Shown: piece by piece, positions 44,833 through 56,495 of the stretch | Layout: each line of letters starts with the position of its first letter | How positions within the stretch are numbered: the first letter of the stretch is position 1 | Assembly: GCF_024362345.1 (NCBI RefSeq) | Contig: NZ_CP101505.1 | Coordinates: forward strand, 1,012,001-1,076,000 | Length of the DNA: 64,000 nt | Origin: Polaribacter dokdonensis | GTDB lineage: Bacteria > Bacteroidota > Bacteroidia > Flavobacteriales > Flavobacteriaceae | Reading direction: 5' to 3' | Position numbers and translations under genes: made by a program | Notes under the pieces: generated by a model | Databases searched by the model: none | The model's input: the letters and a program-made list of their open reading frames with translations, nothing else | Told to the model about the DNA's origin: nothing

Positions 44833-45510
44833 ATGCGAATAGATATAATTTCAGTAGCTCCAGGTTTATTAGAAAGTCCATTTAATCATTCTATTATAAA
44901 ACGTGCTAAAGAAAAAGGTTTAGCCGAAATTGTAATTCATGATTTACGCAAATATGGTTTGGGGAATTACAAGCAAATTGATGACACTCAATTTGGAGGA
45001 GGTGCAGGAATGGTTTTAATGATAGAACCAATTTCTAATTGTATAAAAAAATTGCAAGCAGAAAGAGTATATGATGAAATTATTTATATGACTCCAGATG
45101 CTAAAACATTAAATCAATCTACAGCCAATACTTTATCATTAAAAGAAAACATTCTTATCCTTACAGGACATTACAAAGGTGTAGATCAAAGAATTAGAGA
45201 CAAATTTATTACCAAAGAAATTTCTATTGGTGATTATGTTTTAACTGGTGGAGAACTTGCGTCTGCAGTTTTGGTAGATGCTATTGTACGTTTAATTCCA
45301 GGGGTTATTGGTGATGAGCAATCTGCGCTAACAGACTCTTTTCAAGACAATTTACTTTCACCCCCTGTTTACACAAGACCAGCAGAGTTTGATGGATTAA
45401 AGGTGCCAGAGATACTTTTATCGGGTAATTTTCCAAAAATAGAAGACTGGAGAAGTAATGAAGCCTACAAAAGAACAAAAGAAATAAGACCAGACTTATT
45501 GGATGATTAA
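44833..45510 (+). CDS. trmD: tRNA (guanine37-N1)-methyltransferase
   Basis: The protein has 225 residues, the normal size. SPOUT-type methyltransferase with the TrmD marks [22 protein letters not shown] and [14 protein letters not shown] (trefoil knot), and [18 protein letters not shown]. It methylates G37 of tRNAs reading CUN, CCN and CGG codons. Followed by rplS, the classical trmD-rplS order, though a separate promoter lies between them here; rpsP and rimM are not present upstream. Confidence 0.97.
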   Translation: MRIDIISVAPGLLESPFNHSIIKRAKEKGLAEIVIHDLRKYGLGNYKQIDDTQFGGGAGMVLMIEPISNCIKKLQAERVYDEIIYMTPDAKTLNQSTANTLSLKENILILTGHYKGVDQRIRDKFITKEISIGDYVLTGGELASAVLVDAIVRLIPGVIGDEQSALTDSFQDNLLSPPVYTRPAEFDGLKVPEILLSGNFPKIEDWRSNEAYKRTKEIRPDLLDD

Positions 45511-45598
45511 TTTTAGGTCTGTTAAATTATGAAGGTATCTTACTAATTATCAGACCAAAAAATAAATGAATTAAATTTCCTTAATTAAAAATAATTAC

Positions 45599-45606
45599 TA
45601 AATTTG
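45599..45606 (+). promoter_or_regulatory. rplS promoter -7 element
   Basis: TAAATTTG, an exact TAnnTTTG match, 70 nt before the rplS start. A TTTCC at the -33 distance is a partial match. The resulting ~60-nt leader could hold an L19 regulatory site, which I cannot verify. Confidence 0.5.
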
Positions 45607-45676
45607 CACTCGCTAAAATAACCTCTGACGAGATACGTGAATGTTGTTTAAGTAAAACTATAAACTATTATAAGAT

Positions 45677-46027
45677 ATGGAATCTTTAATAAAATTTGTT
45701 CAAGACGAATTCGTAACAAAAAAAGAATTTGCAGAATTTGCAGCTGGTGATACAATTACTGTATACTATGAAATTAAAGAGGGTGAAAAAGTTAGAACTC
45801 AGTTTTTTAGAGGAGTTGTAATTCAAAAGAGAGGATCTGGTTCTTCTGAAACATTTACTATCAGAAAAATGTCTGGTACTGTTGGTGTAGAAAGAATTTT
45901 TCCAGTAAACTTACCTTCAATTCAAAAAATTGAAATCAACAAAAAAGGTAAAGTACGTAGAGCTCGTATTTTCTACTTTAGAGGTCTTACTGGTAAAAAA
46001 GCTAGAATTACTGAAAAAAGAAGATAA
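45677..46027 (+). CDS. rplS: 50S ribosomal protein L19
   Basis: The protein has 116 residues. Typical L19 segments are FAAGDTITVYYEIKEGEKVR, QFFRGVVIQKRGSGSSETFT, VGVERIFPVNLPSI and VRRARIFYFRGLTGKKARI. It sits at the interface with the 30S subunit in the ribosome. Strong terminator downstream at 46049-46081. Confidence 0.98.
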   Translation: MESLIKFVQDEFVTKKEFAEFAAGDTITVYYEIKEGEKVRTQFFRGVVIQKRGSGSSETFTIRKMSGTVGVERIFPVNLPSIQKIEINKKGKVRRARIFYFRGLTGKKARITEKRR

Positions 46028-46048
46028 TCTTTTTGTTATAATATATTT

Positions 46049-46081
46049 AAAAAAGCACTGTAATTTTTACAGTGCTTTTTT
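46049..46081 (+). terminator. rho-independent terminator after rplS
   Basis: A 15-bp stem (46049-46063/46067-46081) with core AGCACTGTAA/TTACAGTGCT, 3-nt loop and a T-run. It is 21 nt after the rplS stop. Confidence 0.9.
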
Positions 46082-46532
46082 AGTTAACAAATGTTTATAA
46101 GTCTAGTTCATAGATTGTTAACTAAATTTATCGAAAAAACTTCCTACAATAATACAATCAAATTATCTTTACAACAGAATTTACAAATCATTAAACTATT
46201 AGTCTTCAACAACTGAAAAATTAGTATTGTAAATTTTAAAGAGTAAAGTTCTTTATAATTAAATTTTAATTTTAAAATTTAAAAGGTATTTAGAAAAATA
46301 TTTAAGTATAACTTAAATGCTATTTTAAATATCGTTGAAATGGTAATTTGCTATACTCATTGTTATCAATGATCGAATTGCTTATTTCAAGAAAGCCATA
46401 TTTTGCAAGTAATTGCTTAATATGGCTTTTATCTTTAAATAAATTGCCTCAATTTTATTTCCTTTTACAGAATTCTTATAAAAACCACTCAACTATTAAG
46501 TATTTAATAATAAAAAATACATCTGTAATTCT

Positions 46533-46540
46533 TAAATTTG
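46533..46540 (+). promoter_or_regulatory. promoter -7 element of the monomeric isocitrate dehydrogenase gene
   Basis: TAAATTTG, exact TAnnTTTG match, 71 nt before the start. The preceding ~450 nt (46082-46532) are very AT-rich and hold no gene I can support. Confidence 0.5.
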
Positions 46541-46610
46541 CCACGCTCAAATAATGAGCATATTTTTTATAAAATAAATTCAATTTTAAGATACTTTAAA
46601 CTTTTCATAA

Positions 46611-48821
<2,211 letters not shown>

Positions 48822-48868
48822 TATTATTAATATTTACTTTGATTGAAAAAGTAATTTTAAAATGAATT

Positions 48869-48912
48869 ATTATTTTGTTTAGAAATAATAAATTATTTCT
48901 AAACAAAATAAT
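48869..48912. repeat. perfect 44-nt palindrome
   Basis: Arms 48869-48889 and 48892-48912 are exact 21-bp inverted repeats with an AA loop (core ATTTTGTTTAGAAAT). It lies 48 nt after the isocitrate dehydrogenase stop. It may act as an AT-only transcription terminator, but there is no GC-rich stem and the symmetry is unusually long. Confidence 0.85.
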
Positions 48913-49078
48913 TTTAAATAATAACTTATAATTTAAAGCACCTTTTTTTTAAAAAAAAGAGTTTAATCAAAATAATACTCCTATTTAAAATTAAATTTAA
49001 AACTATAATTATTTTAAAACTATTACCTCTGAAAATAAATTGATAGGGTTAAATAATTAAGGAATAAAATAGTTTTTT

Positions 49079-49674
49079 ATGCTAACTGAAAACATATTAA
49101 TAGCCGGTATTTTAATTATAATCTTAGCTTATATTGCTGTAGCATATGGAAATAAACTCTACAATAGTAAAATAAAAAAGTAGAAAAAGTTTTATTTGAT
49201 GAGAATGACACCTTACAAGCATTAAAATTAAGTAATTCTAATATTGCTAAAGACTTTAGTTAATTAGGCAATATAAACTTCTCTTCTACTCATTTACAAC
49301 ATTTACTTGGTGAAACTCTAGATTTATCATGTGATATAACTGGTAAAAGTTTAAAATAGGTAATTTTATTTAAATCAAATCTGTTTCTAATTTATGAAAA
49401 TGACTCTTCTAAGAAAGACGATGACAATAAATTTGAAGTTTGGGGTAAAACCTTATTTAAAGAATTCAATGCAAAATTAGATGAAGTTTTTTATGAGTAT
49501 TATTTAAAGCTTTCTAACATTATAACGAATAAAAAATATCTAGATGAAAAAGAATATATAACGATAGCGACTATGATGCCTCAATTTAAACAGTATTTAA
49601 TTAAGGTAGAAAGTCAAGAAAATATTGTAAATTCTTATAAAAATATCAACTACAAACAGACAACTTCAACTTAA
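49079..49674 (+). pseudogene. decayed membrane-anchored protein of unknown family
   Basis: ATG at 49079 opens MLTENILIAGILIIILAYIA, a transmembrane helix, then NKLYNSKIKK and a TAG at 49181. Reading on in the -1 frame from 49180 gives 164 more codons (VEKVLFDENDTLQALKLSNS ... YKNINYKQTTST) with only two stops, TAA at 49261 and TAG at 49357; both could be former Gln codons. The frame switch is at A AAA AAG. The family is unknown to me. The stretch 49675-49941 holds only a further short interrupted frame (MYNNVLIQFDKYYIVF, then stops) and no intact gene. Confidence 0.72.
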
Positions 49675-49941
49675 AATATTGTTGTTATGTATAATAACGT
49701 ACTTATTCAATTCGATAAATATTACATTGTGTTTTGAGATATCTAACAAATCTAAATAAGTATTGATTTTAACCATTTACAGAATGAATATTTAATAAAA
49801 CAACAATTAAGACCAAAAGAGGTTTAAATTTCAAAACTGAAATAAGCTTTAACATTTTTTTAAAGAAAACATTAACAGAAGTAGTACTATAAAGCACTCC
49901 TTTTTTAATTAGATTTGATTTACGAATTCAAATCAATTAAC

Positions 49942-51189
49942 ATGTCTAAGAAGAAAATAGCAATTATCTCAGTTATTTCCTTAATTTCAATTTATCTTAT
50001 TTATAGTTATTTTTCGCCTTCAAGTGATGGTGAGGTTTACTTGACTACAGAAGTGAAAAAAGGAAATTTTGTAAGCGAAGTAATTACATCTGGAGAAGCT
50101 CAATCTACAAGTTTAAAAAAGATTAACGGACCAGAAAACTTAAGAAAATTTAAATTACGAGACATAAAAATTCAAGATTTAGTTCCTGAAGGTTCTATTG
50201 TTAAAGTAGGAGATTATGTTGCAAGATTAGATCCTACAGGTGTTAATGAGCAAATTATAGATGCAAGATTAAACTTAGAAACAGCACAATCTAAATACAC
50301 TCAACAACAATTAGACACTACTCTATCTTTAAAACAAGAAAGAAATGCTATTAAAGATTTAAGTTTTAGCATGGAACAAACTAGATTAGAATTAAAACAA
50401 TCTATTTATGAACCACCAGCAACTATTAAAAAGTTAGAAATAGATTTAGAAAAATCAGAAAGAGATTTAAGAGAAAAAGAAGAAAACTACCGAATTAAAA
50501 AAAGACAAGCCAACGCAAAAATGGTTGAAGTTGGCACAGAAGTATCCAAGATTAGAAAAGAATTGAACGATTTGCTAGAACTTCTTAAATCATTTACCAT
50601 CTATTCTGATGGAAATGGAATGATTACTTACTTCAAAAATTGGGATGGTTCTAAGAAAAAGGTCGGTTCTACTATAAGTCCATGGAATCCTACAGTTGCA
50701 AGTTTACCAGATTTAACAAAAATGGAATCTAAAACTTATGCAAATGAGGTAGATATTAGAAAGATTAAAAAAGGTTTACCTGTTAAAGTTGGTTTTGATG
50801 CTTTTCCTGATGTAGAAATTCCTGGTATTGTTACAGATGTAGCTAATGTAGGAGAAAATAAAAGAGGTTCTGACATTAAAGTTTTTCAAGTAATGATAAA
50901 ACTTAATGAATCTAATGATAATATAAGACCTGGAATGACAACATCAAACAAAATATTAACCTTCGAAAAGAAAGATGTTTTAAGCATTCCTTTAGAAGCA
51001 ATATTCTCTAAAGATTCAATTACTTACGTTTACAAAAAATCTGGCTTTTCCGTAGTTAAAAAAGAGGTTAAAATTGGTGATTCTAATAACGATTCTGTTA
51101 TTATAACAGAAGGTCTTTCTGAGAACGATGTTGTTTATCTTAACAAACCTGAAGGTTATGAAAATGATCAAATAGCTCAAATAAACTAG
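49942..51189 (+). CDS. HlyD/MacA-type periplasmic adaptor protein
   Basis: About 415 residues. I chose ATG at 49942 over a TTG nine codons upstream because MSKKKIAIISVISLISIYLI begins a normal anchor helix. A barrel/lipoyl domain (EVITSGEAQSTSLKKINGPE) is split by a long coiled coil (~80-190, very rich in K, E, Q). A beta-barrel domain (GLPVKVGFDAFPDVEIPGIV) and a membrane-proximal C-terminus follow. It would link the inner-membrane permease encoded 5 nt downstream to the TolC-like protein. Confidence 0.92.
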   Translation: MSKKKIAIISVISLISIYLIYSYFSPSSDGEVYLTTEVKKGNFVSEVITSGEAQSTSLKKINGPENLRKFKLRDIKIQDLVPEGSIVKVGDYVARLDPTGVNEQIIDARLNLETAQSKYTQQQLDTTLSLKQERNAIKDLSFSMEQTRLELKQSIYEPPATIKKLEIDLEKSERDLREKEENYRIKKRQANAKMVEVGTEVSKIRKELNDLLELLKSFTIYSDGNGMITYFKNWDGSKKKVGSTISPWNPTVASLPDLTKMESKTYANEVDIRKIKKGLPVKVGFDAFPDVEIPGIVTDVANVGENKRGSDIKVFQVMIKLNESNDNIRPGMTTSNKILTFEKKDVLSIPLEAIFSKDSITYVYKKSGFSVVKKEVKIGDSNNDSVIITEGLSENDVVYLNKPEGYENDQIAQIN

Positions 51190-51194
51190 GTTTT

Positions 51195-52568
51195 ATGTTT
51201 GATCAAATATATATTGAGAAACTAAAATCTAATTTTAGTGAGGCTGTTCGTGTAATTTTAGCGAATAAAGTTAGAACATTACTTACCTCTTTAGGAATCA
51301 TATTTGGAGTTGCAGCTGTAATCACTATGCTTGCTATTGGTAATGGAGCAGAAAAAGAAATATTAGCTCAATTAGAATTAGTAGGTGTAAACAATATCGT
51401 AATTACACCCATTCCAGATGAAAAGGATGATAATGAAAGCGAAGAAGGTTCAGATGGAGATGCTCTAGAAGCTATTCGTTTTTCTAAAGGTTTAGATATG
51501 TTAGATGTAAATAGCATTAAAAAAAACATACCTTCTGTAAAGTCTGTGAGCCCAGAAGTAGTCTTAGAAACCTATGTAATAAAAAAGGGAAGACAAAACC
51601 CTGTAAAACTTATTGGTGTTGCTCCTAATTATTTCGAAACTTCAAATATTGCCATAGAGAGTGGTAAAAACTTCTCTTACAATCAAGTTGAAAACTCTTT
51701 ACCTGTTTGTATTATTGGTAAAAAAATTGAGAAAAAGCTATTTACTGGAGAAAGTGCTATTGGTAAGCAAATAAAAGTAAAAGATGTTTGGTTACAGGTA
51801 ATTGGGGTTATTGAAGAAAAATTTATATCTGATAATGCTCAAGAAAACTTAGGAATTAGAGATATGAACTTAGACATTTATATTCCTATTAAAACCTTTT
51901 TGGTTCGTTATAAAGATCGTAAAACCATAATGGATAAACCCATAGAAACTGGTGGAGGAATGATTTTTATTAGTGGCCAGCAACAAGGACCTAAGCAAAG
52001 AATTCCTAGAGGTAATTATCATCAATTGGATAAATTAGTTGTTCAAGTAGATAATTCAGCTCAATTAAACTCAACAGCAGATGTTTTAAGTAGAATGCTT
52101 AAAAGAAGACATAATGACATGTTAGATTTTGAAATTTCTATACCTATTCAATTATTGAAACAACAACAAAAAACAAAACAAATTTTTAATATAGTCTTAA
52201 GTATTATAGCAGGTATTTCTTTATTAATTGGAGGAATTGGTATTATGAATATTATGCTTGCATCTGTTTTAGAAAGAACCAAAGAAATTGGTATTATTAG
52301 AGCCATTGGTGCAACTCAAGAAGATGTAATTCTACAATTTTTAACAGAGTCAGTTTTAGTGAGTATTGGAGGTGGAATTATTGGAATTGTTTTAGGCGTT
52401 TTAGCCTCCTATATTTTAGAAATAAGTACAGGAATAGAAACCATTTTATCTGTAAGCTCAATTTTATTATCATTTTTTGTTGCAACATTAATAGGGTTAA
52501 TTTTTGGTATTGCACCTGCAAAATCAGCAGCAAACAAAAGTCCTATTGAAGCTATTAGACACGAATAA
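51195..52568 (+). CDS. MacB/FtsX-type ABC transporter permease
   Basis: The protein has 457 residues. First helix with RTLLTSLGIIFGVAAVITML, a periplasmic MacB core domain (~60-300) and three C-terminal helices with the FtsX block IAGISLLIGGIGIMNIMLAS and ERTKEIGIIRAIGA. It lacks a nucleotide-binding domain, and no ATPase gene lies in this operon, so an ATPase encoded elsewhere is needed. Probably part of a tripartite efflux or export system. Confidence 0.92.
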   Translation: MFDQIYIEKLKSNFSEAVRVILANKVRTLLTSLGIIFGVAAVITMLAIGNGAEKEILAQLELVGVNNIVITPIPDEKDDNESEEGSDGDALEAIRFSKGLDMLDVNSIKKNIPSVKSVSPEVVLETYVIKKGRQNPVKLIGVAPNYFETSNIAIESGKNFSYNQVENSLPVCIIGKKIEKKLFTGESAIGKQIKVKDVWLQVIGVIEEKFISDNAQENLGIRDMNLDIYIPIKTFLVRYKDRKTIMDKPIETGGGMIFISGQQQGPKQRIPRGNYHQLDKLVVQVDNSAQLNSTADVLSRMLKRRHNDMLDFEISIPIQLLKQQQKTKQIFNIVLSIIAGISLLIGGIGIMNIMLASVLERTKEIGIIRAIGATQEDVILQFLTESVLVSIGGGIIGIVLGVLASYILEISTGIETILSVSSILLSFFVATLIGLIFGIAPAKSAANKSPIEAIRHE

Positions 52569-52570
52569 CT

Positions 52571-54028
52571 ATGAAAAAACTATTATTACCATTTCTCTTT
52601 GCACTATCATGCTCATTGTTTAGTCAGCAAGAAATTACATTAGAACAAGCCATTGCTATAGCACAAAAAAACTCTCCAGATTACAAAGCGCTATTAAATC
52701 AAAATCAAGCTAGTTACTGGAGGTTTCGCAATTATAAAGCAGGTTTTCTACCTCAATTGAGATTAGATGCTACTTTACCCAGATATTCTAATTCTGTAAA
52801 TAGATTAACCAATGATAATGGTCAAGATATTTTTGTAAGATCTAACCAAGCTAGTTTTGATGGAGCTTTATCTCTAAACCAAAATATCGCTTTAACTGGT
52901 GGTACAATTTCTGTAAGTTCACAATTAGAGAGAGTAGATGTTTTTGGTGATAATGCATCTACAGGGTTTTCAGTAATTCCTTTCTCTTTAAACTATAGTC
53001 AAAATTCACTTTTTTACAATCCTTTCAAATGGCAAAAAAGAATTGAGCCATTGATTTACGAAGAAGCAAAAAGAGAGTTTATAGAAAGAATGGAGCAAAT
53101 ATCATCTAACACAAGTAGAAGATATTTTGCCTTATTAAAAGCACAAATTCAATCTAGAATTGCAAAATCTAACTTATCCAATCAAGATACTTTATTTCAA
53201 ATTTCGAAAGGAAGATATAAAATGGGTAAAATTGCAGAAAATGACTTATTACAAATAGAATTATCTGTCTTAAATTCTGAAAATGAAGTAATTACTAACG
53301 AAATCAATTTTAAAAGATCTTCTCAAAATTTATCTAGATACTTAATTTTAGATACAGAAAACATTGTTTTATCTACTCCTAAAGAGTTAACTACATTTAC
53401 AGTAAGTGTAGAAAAAGCTTTAGAGGAAGCCAAAGCAAACAGAAAAGCAGTTATTGAGTTTAGAAGAAGACGTTTAGAAGCAGAGCAAGATGTAGCAGAA
53501 GTAAAAGGAAACAATCGCTTACAAATGAGTTTCAGAGCTAACTTTGGTATTTCTCAGCAAGGAGCTGTTTTTAATGATTTATTTCAAGATTATAATCAAC
53601 AACAAAATGTAGTTTTATCTATAGGAGTGCCAATCTTAGATTGGGGTGTTTCTAAATCTCGTAGAAAACTAGTAGAGGCGAATCAAGATTTGGTAAATAC
53701 CAACATTGAAATTGAAGAACAAGAGTTTGAACAAGAGATTTACCTACATGTTTTAAATTGGCAAAATCAACGTAATTTTTTAAAAACTGCTAAAAAAGCG
53801 CAAGAAATTGCACTAAAACGTTATGAAATAGCTAAAAAACGTTTTGTTTTAGGAAAAATAGGAATTACAGATTTAAACATTGCTTTACAAGAACAAGACA
53901 GATCTGTTTTGCAATATTTAAACTCTTTAGAAAAATTCTGGACAGATTATTATACACTTAGAAGATTAACACTTTATGACTTCATTAAAAACGAAAAAAT
54001 AAAAGTGGCAGATATTATTTATGATTAG
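52571..54028 (+). CDS. TolC-family outer-membrane efflux protein
   Basis: The protein has 485 residues with a signal peptide (ending near LFSQ). It has the TolC repeat plan with long helices (ISLEQA-like start EITLEQAIAIAQKNSPDYKA, RYKMGKIAENDLLQIELSVL, KRFVLGKIGITDLNIALQEQ). It starts 2 nt after the permease stop. It would form the outer-membrane channel of the exporter. Confidence 0.93.
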   Translation: MKKLLLPFLFALSCSLFSQQEITLEQAIAIAQKNSPDYKALLNQNQASYWRFRNYKAGFLPQLRLDATLPRYSNSVNRLTNDNGQDIFVRSNQASFDGALSLNQNIALTGGTISVSSQLERVDVFGDNASTGFSVIPFSLNYSQNSLFYNPFKWQKRIEPLIYEEAKREFIERMEQISSNTSRRYFALLKAQIQSRIAKSNLSNQDTLFQISKGRYKMGKIAENDLLQIELSVLNSENEVITNEINFKRSSQNLSRYLILDTENIVLSTPKELTTFTVSVEKALEEAKANRKAVIEFRRRRLEAEQDVAEVKGNNRLQMSFRANFGISQQGAVFNDLFQDYNQQQNVVLSIGVPILDWGVSKSRRKLVEANQDLVNTNIEIEEQEFEQEIYLHVLNWQNQRNFLKTAKKAQEIALKRYEIAKKRFVLGKIGITDLNIALQEQDRSVLQYLNSLEKFWTDYYTLRRLTLYDFIKNEKIKVADIIYD

Positions 54029-54071
54029 ATTCTTTTAACGTTTTCTTTAACAAATTTATTCCTTTAAATAG

Positions 54072-54079
54072 TACTTTTG
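54072..54079 (+). promoter_or_regulatory. promoter -7 element of the TonB receptor gene
   Basis: TACTTTTG matches TAnnTTTG, 41 nt before the start. No clear -33 box. Confidence 0.4.
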
Positions 54080-54112
54080 TTTAATATTAGTGAATATTAA
54101 TCAAACAAAATA

Positions 54113-56488
54113 TTGTCATTGAAAAAATTCCTCATCATATTTTTCTTGAGTACTATATCTTTATATAGTCAAGAAAAAGTTACTGTAAGTGGTACAGTTT
54201 ACGATAATGCAAATAATGAAACTTTAATTGGTGTCTCAATATATTTCCCAGAATTAAATGCAGGTACAAGTACAAATGAGTATGGCTTTTATTCTTTAAC
54301 CATACCAAAAGGAACGTATAAAATCCAAATTAGTTACTTAGGTTTCACTAGTATTTCAGAGCAAATAATCTTAACTGATAATGTTACTAAAAACTATAAA
54401 CTTAATGAAGAAGCAGAGAGTTTAGGTGAAATTATCATTGAATCTGATATTGAAAAACTTAACGTTAGAACTCCACAAATGAGTGTAAACAAACTAACGT
54501 CTTCAACAATTAAGAAAATACCTGTTGTACTTGGAGAAGCAGATATAATTAAATCTTTGATTTTATTACCTGGTGTAACAAGTGCAGGTGAAGGCGCTTC
54601 TGGCTTTAATGTTAGAGGTGGTGCTGCAGATCAAAATTTAATTTTACTAGATGAAGCAATAGTATTTAACTCCTCTCACCTATTTGGTTTTTTCTCAGTT
54701 TTTAATCCAGATGTTATTAAAGATGTTAAGTTGTACAAAGGTGGAATTCCTGCAAGATTTGGAGGTAGATTATCATCAGTTTTAGACATTTATCAAAAAG
54801 AAGGTAATAGTAAAGAGTTTAATTTAACAGGTGGAATTGGATTAGTTTCATCGAGATTACTGGCAGAAGGACCTATTGAAAAAGAAAAAAGTTCTTTTGT
54901 TGTTGCAGGTAGAGCTTCTTATGCTCATTTATTCTTACCTCTTTTTGACAATGATAACAAAGCATATTTCTATGATTTAAACAGTAAAATAAATTATAGA
55001 TTTAATGACAGGAACAATGTGTTTTTATCTACCTATTTTGGAAAAGATGTATTTGGTATAAATGATAGTTTCGTAAATGATTATGGAAATACAGTTTTAA
55101 ATTTAAGATGGAATCATCTTTTTTCTGACAAAATATTTTCTAATTTATCACTTATTTATTCTGATTACTTTTATGGTTTAACTCTTGATTTTGTTGGTTT
55201 TGAATGGGATTCTGGAATTACAAACTTTAATCTTAAATACGATTTTAAACACTATCTGAATGAGAAGTTTACACTTACTTATGGAATAAATAATATATAC
55301 ATTAAATTTAATCCTGGAGAAATTATACCTAATAGAGCTGATTCTGGTATTCAAGCAGAAAAATTAACAGATAAATATGCTAACGAGTTTGCTGCATATC
55401 TTGCTGCTGAGCAAAAAATAAACGACAAACTTACAGTACAATATGGAGTTCGTTTTAGCAATTTTACAAGACTGGGTCAAGATGAAATAAATGTTTATGC
55501 AGACAATAATCCTGTAATTTATAACGAAGAATTTAAAAGATATGAATCTGCAGAAGCAATTGGTACTGAATCTTACAGCAGAAGTGATGTTTTAGCTAGT
55601 TTTCAAAATTTTGAACCAAGACTATCATTGTCTTATTTACTAAATAATGACACTTCTATTAAAATGAGCTACAATAGAATGGCTCAATACTTACACCTTT
55701 TATCCAATACCAATTCTCCTACTCCATTAGATGTTTGGGCTCCAAGTGGTCAATTTATCAAGCCTCAATTACTAGATCAGTATGCTTTAGGTTATTTTAA
55801 GTCTATTAAGAATGGAGATTATTCATTAGAAACAGAGGTATTTTATAAAGATATCCAGAACAGAATAGACTATATAAATGGGGCTAATTTAGTTGCCAAC
55901 AATGAAATTGAAACCGTAATTTTAAATGGGCAAGCCAGAGCTTATGGTTTAGAAGTATTATTAAAAAAGAACGAAGGTGATTTTAAAGGTTGGTTAGCTT
56001 ATACTTTATCTAGATCTGAACAACAAACTTTAGGTAGAACTCCTAATGAACCAGGAATTAATTCTGGTGAATGGTATAGCACTCCTTTTGATAAAACTCA
56101 CGATATTTCTTTAAATGGAAGTTATGAGTTGTCTAAAAAATGGACATTTAATGCCAACTTTCTTTTCCAAACTGGGCAGCCAACAAATTATCCTGTTGGT
56201 CAGTATGAAATTTCTGGTTTAAACGTACCTATTTATGATGATAATAGAAGAAATGCAGACAGGCTTCCTGCTTATCATAGATTAGATATTTCTGCAACCT
56301 TAACTCCAGAAAAAAATAAAAATAGACGTTGGCAGAGTGAGTGGGTTTTTGGAATCTATAATTTATATGGAAGACAAAATGCAGCTTCTATTAACTTTAG
56401 TCAAAATAGAGAAACGTTTAGAAATGAAGCAGTACAAACCTCAATATTTGGTTTAGTACCTTCTGTAACCTATAATTTTAAATTTTAG
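54113..56488 (+). CDS. TonB-dependent receptor with N-terminal carboxypeptidase-like domain
   Basis: The protein has 791 residues. There is no ATG; the start is TTG at 54113 or 54119 (SLKKFLIIFFLSTISLYSQE signal peptide). A carboxypeptidase-regulatory-like domain follows (VSGTVYDNANNETLIGVSIY, then SYLGFTSISEQI; ~25-115). The plug is next (GVTSAGEGASGFNVRGGAAD, QNLILLDEAIVFNSSHLFGF) and a 22-strand barrel ends in VPSVTYNFKF. Imports an unknown ligand. The DUF4249 lipoprotein gene follows closely, a common pairing. Confidence 0.93.
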   Translation: MSLKKFLIIFFLSTISLYSQEKVTVSGTVYDNANNETLIGVSIYFPELNAGTSTNEYGFYSLTIPKGTYKIQISYLGFTSISEQIILTDNVTKNYKLNEEAESLGEIIIESDIEKLNVRTPQMSVNKLTSSTIKKIPVVLGEADIIKSLILLPGVTSAGEGASGFNVRGGAADQNLILLDEAIVFNSSHLFGFFSVFNPDVIKDVKLYKGGIPARFGGRLSSVLDIYQKEGNSKEFNLTGGIGLVSSRLLAEGPIEKEKSSFVVAGRASYAHLFLPLFDNDNKAYFYDLNSKINYRFNDRNNVFLSTYFGKDVFGINDSFVNDYGNTVLNLRWNHLFSDKIFSNLSLIYSDYFYGLTLDFVGFEWDSGITNFNLKYDFKHYLNEKFTLTYGINNIYIKFNPGEIIPNRADSGIQAEKLTDKYANEFAAYLAAEQKINDKLTVQYGVRFSNFTRLGQDEINVYADNNPVIYNEEFKRYESAEAIGTESYSRSDVLASFQNFEPRLSLSYLLNNDTSIKMSYNRMAQYLHLLSNTNSPTPLDVWAPSGQFIKPQLLDQYALGYFKSIKNGDYSLETEVFYKDIQNRIDYINGANLVANNEIETVILNGQARAYGLEVLLKKNEGDFKGWLAYTLSRSEQQTLGRTPNEPGINSGEWYSTPFDKTHDISLNGSYELSKKWTFNANFLFQTGQPTNYPVGQYEISGLNVPIYDDNRRNADRLPAYHRLDISATLTPEKNKNRRWQSEWVFGIYNLYGRQNAASINFSQNRETFRNEAVQTSIFGLVPSVTYNFKF

Positions 56489-56495
56489 TAAAGTG

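Noticed and set aside
46348..46554. 68-codon open frame upstream of the monomeric isocitrate dehydrogenase
   Set aside because: AT-rich random-looking sequence that covers the promoter of the next gene.
49915..49941. TTG start nine codons upstream for the HlyD-like protein
   Set aside because: It would put a polar segment before the membrane anchor; ATG at 49942 gives a normal N-terminus.
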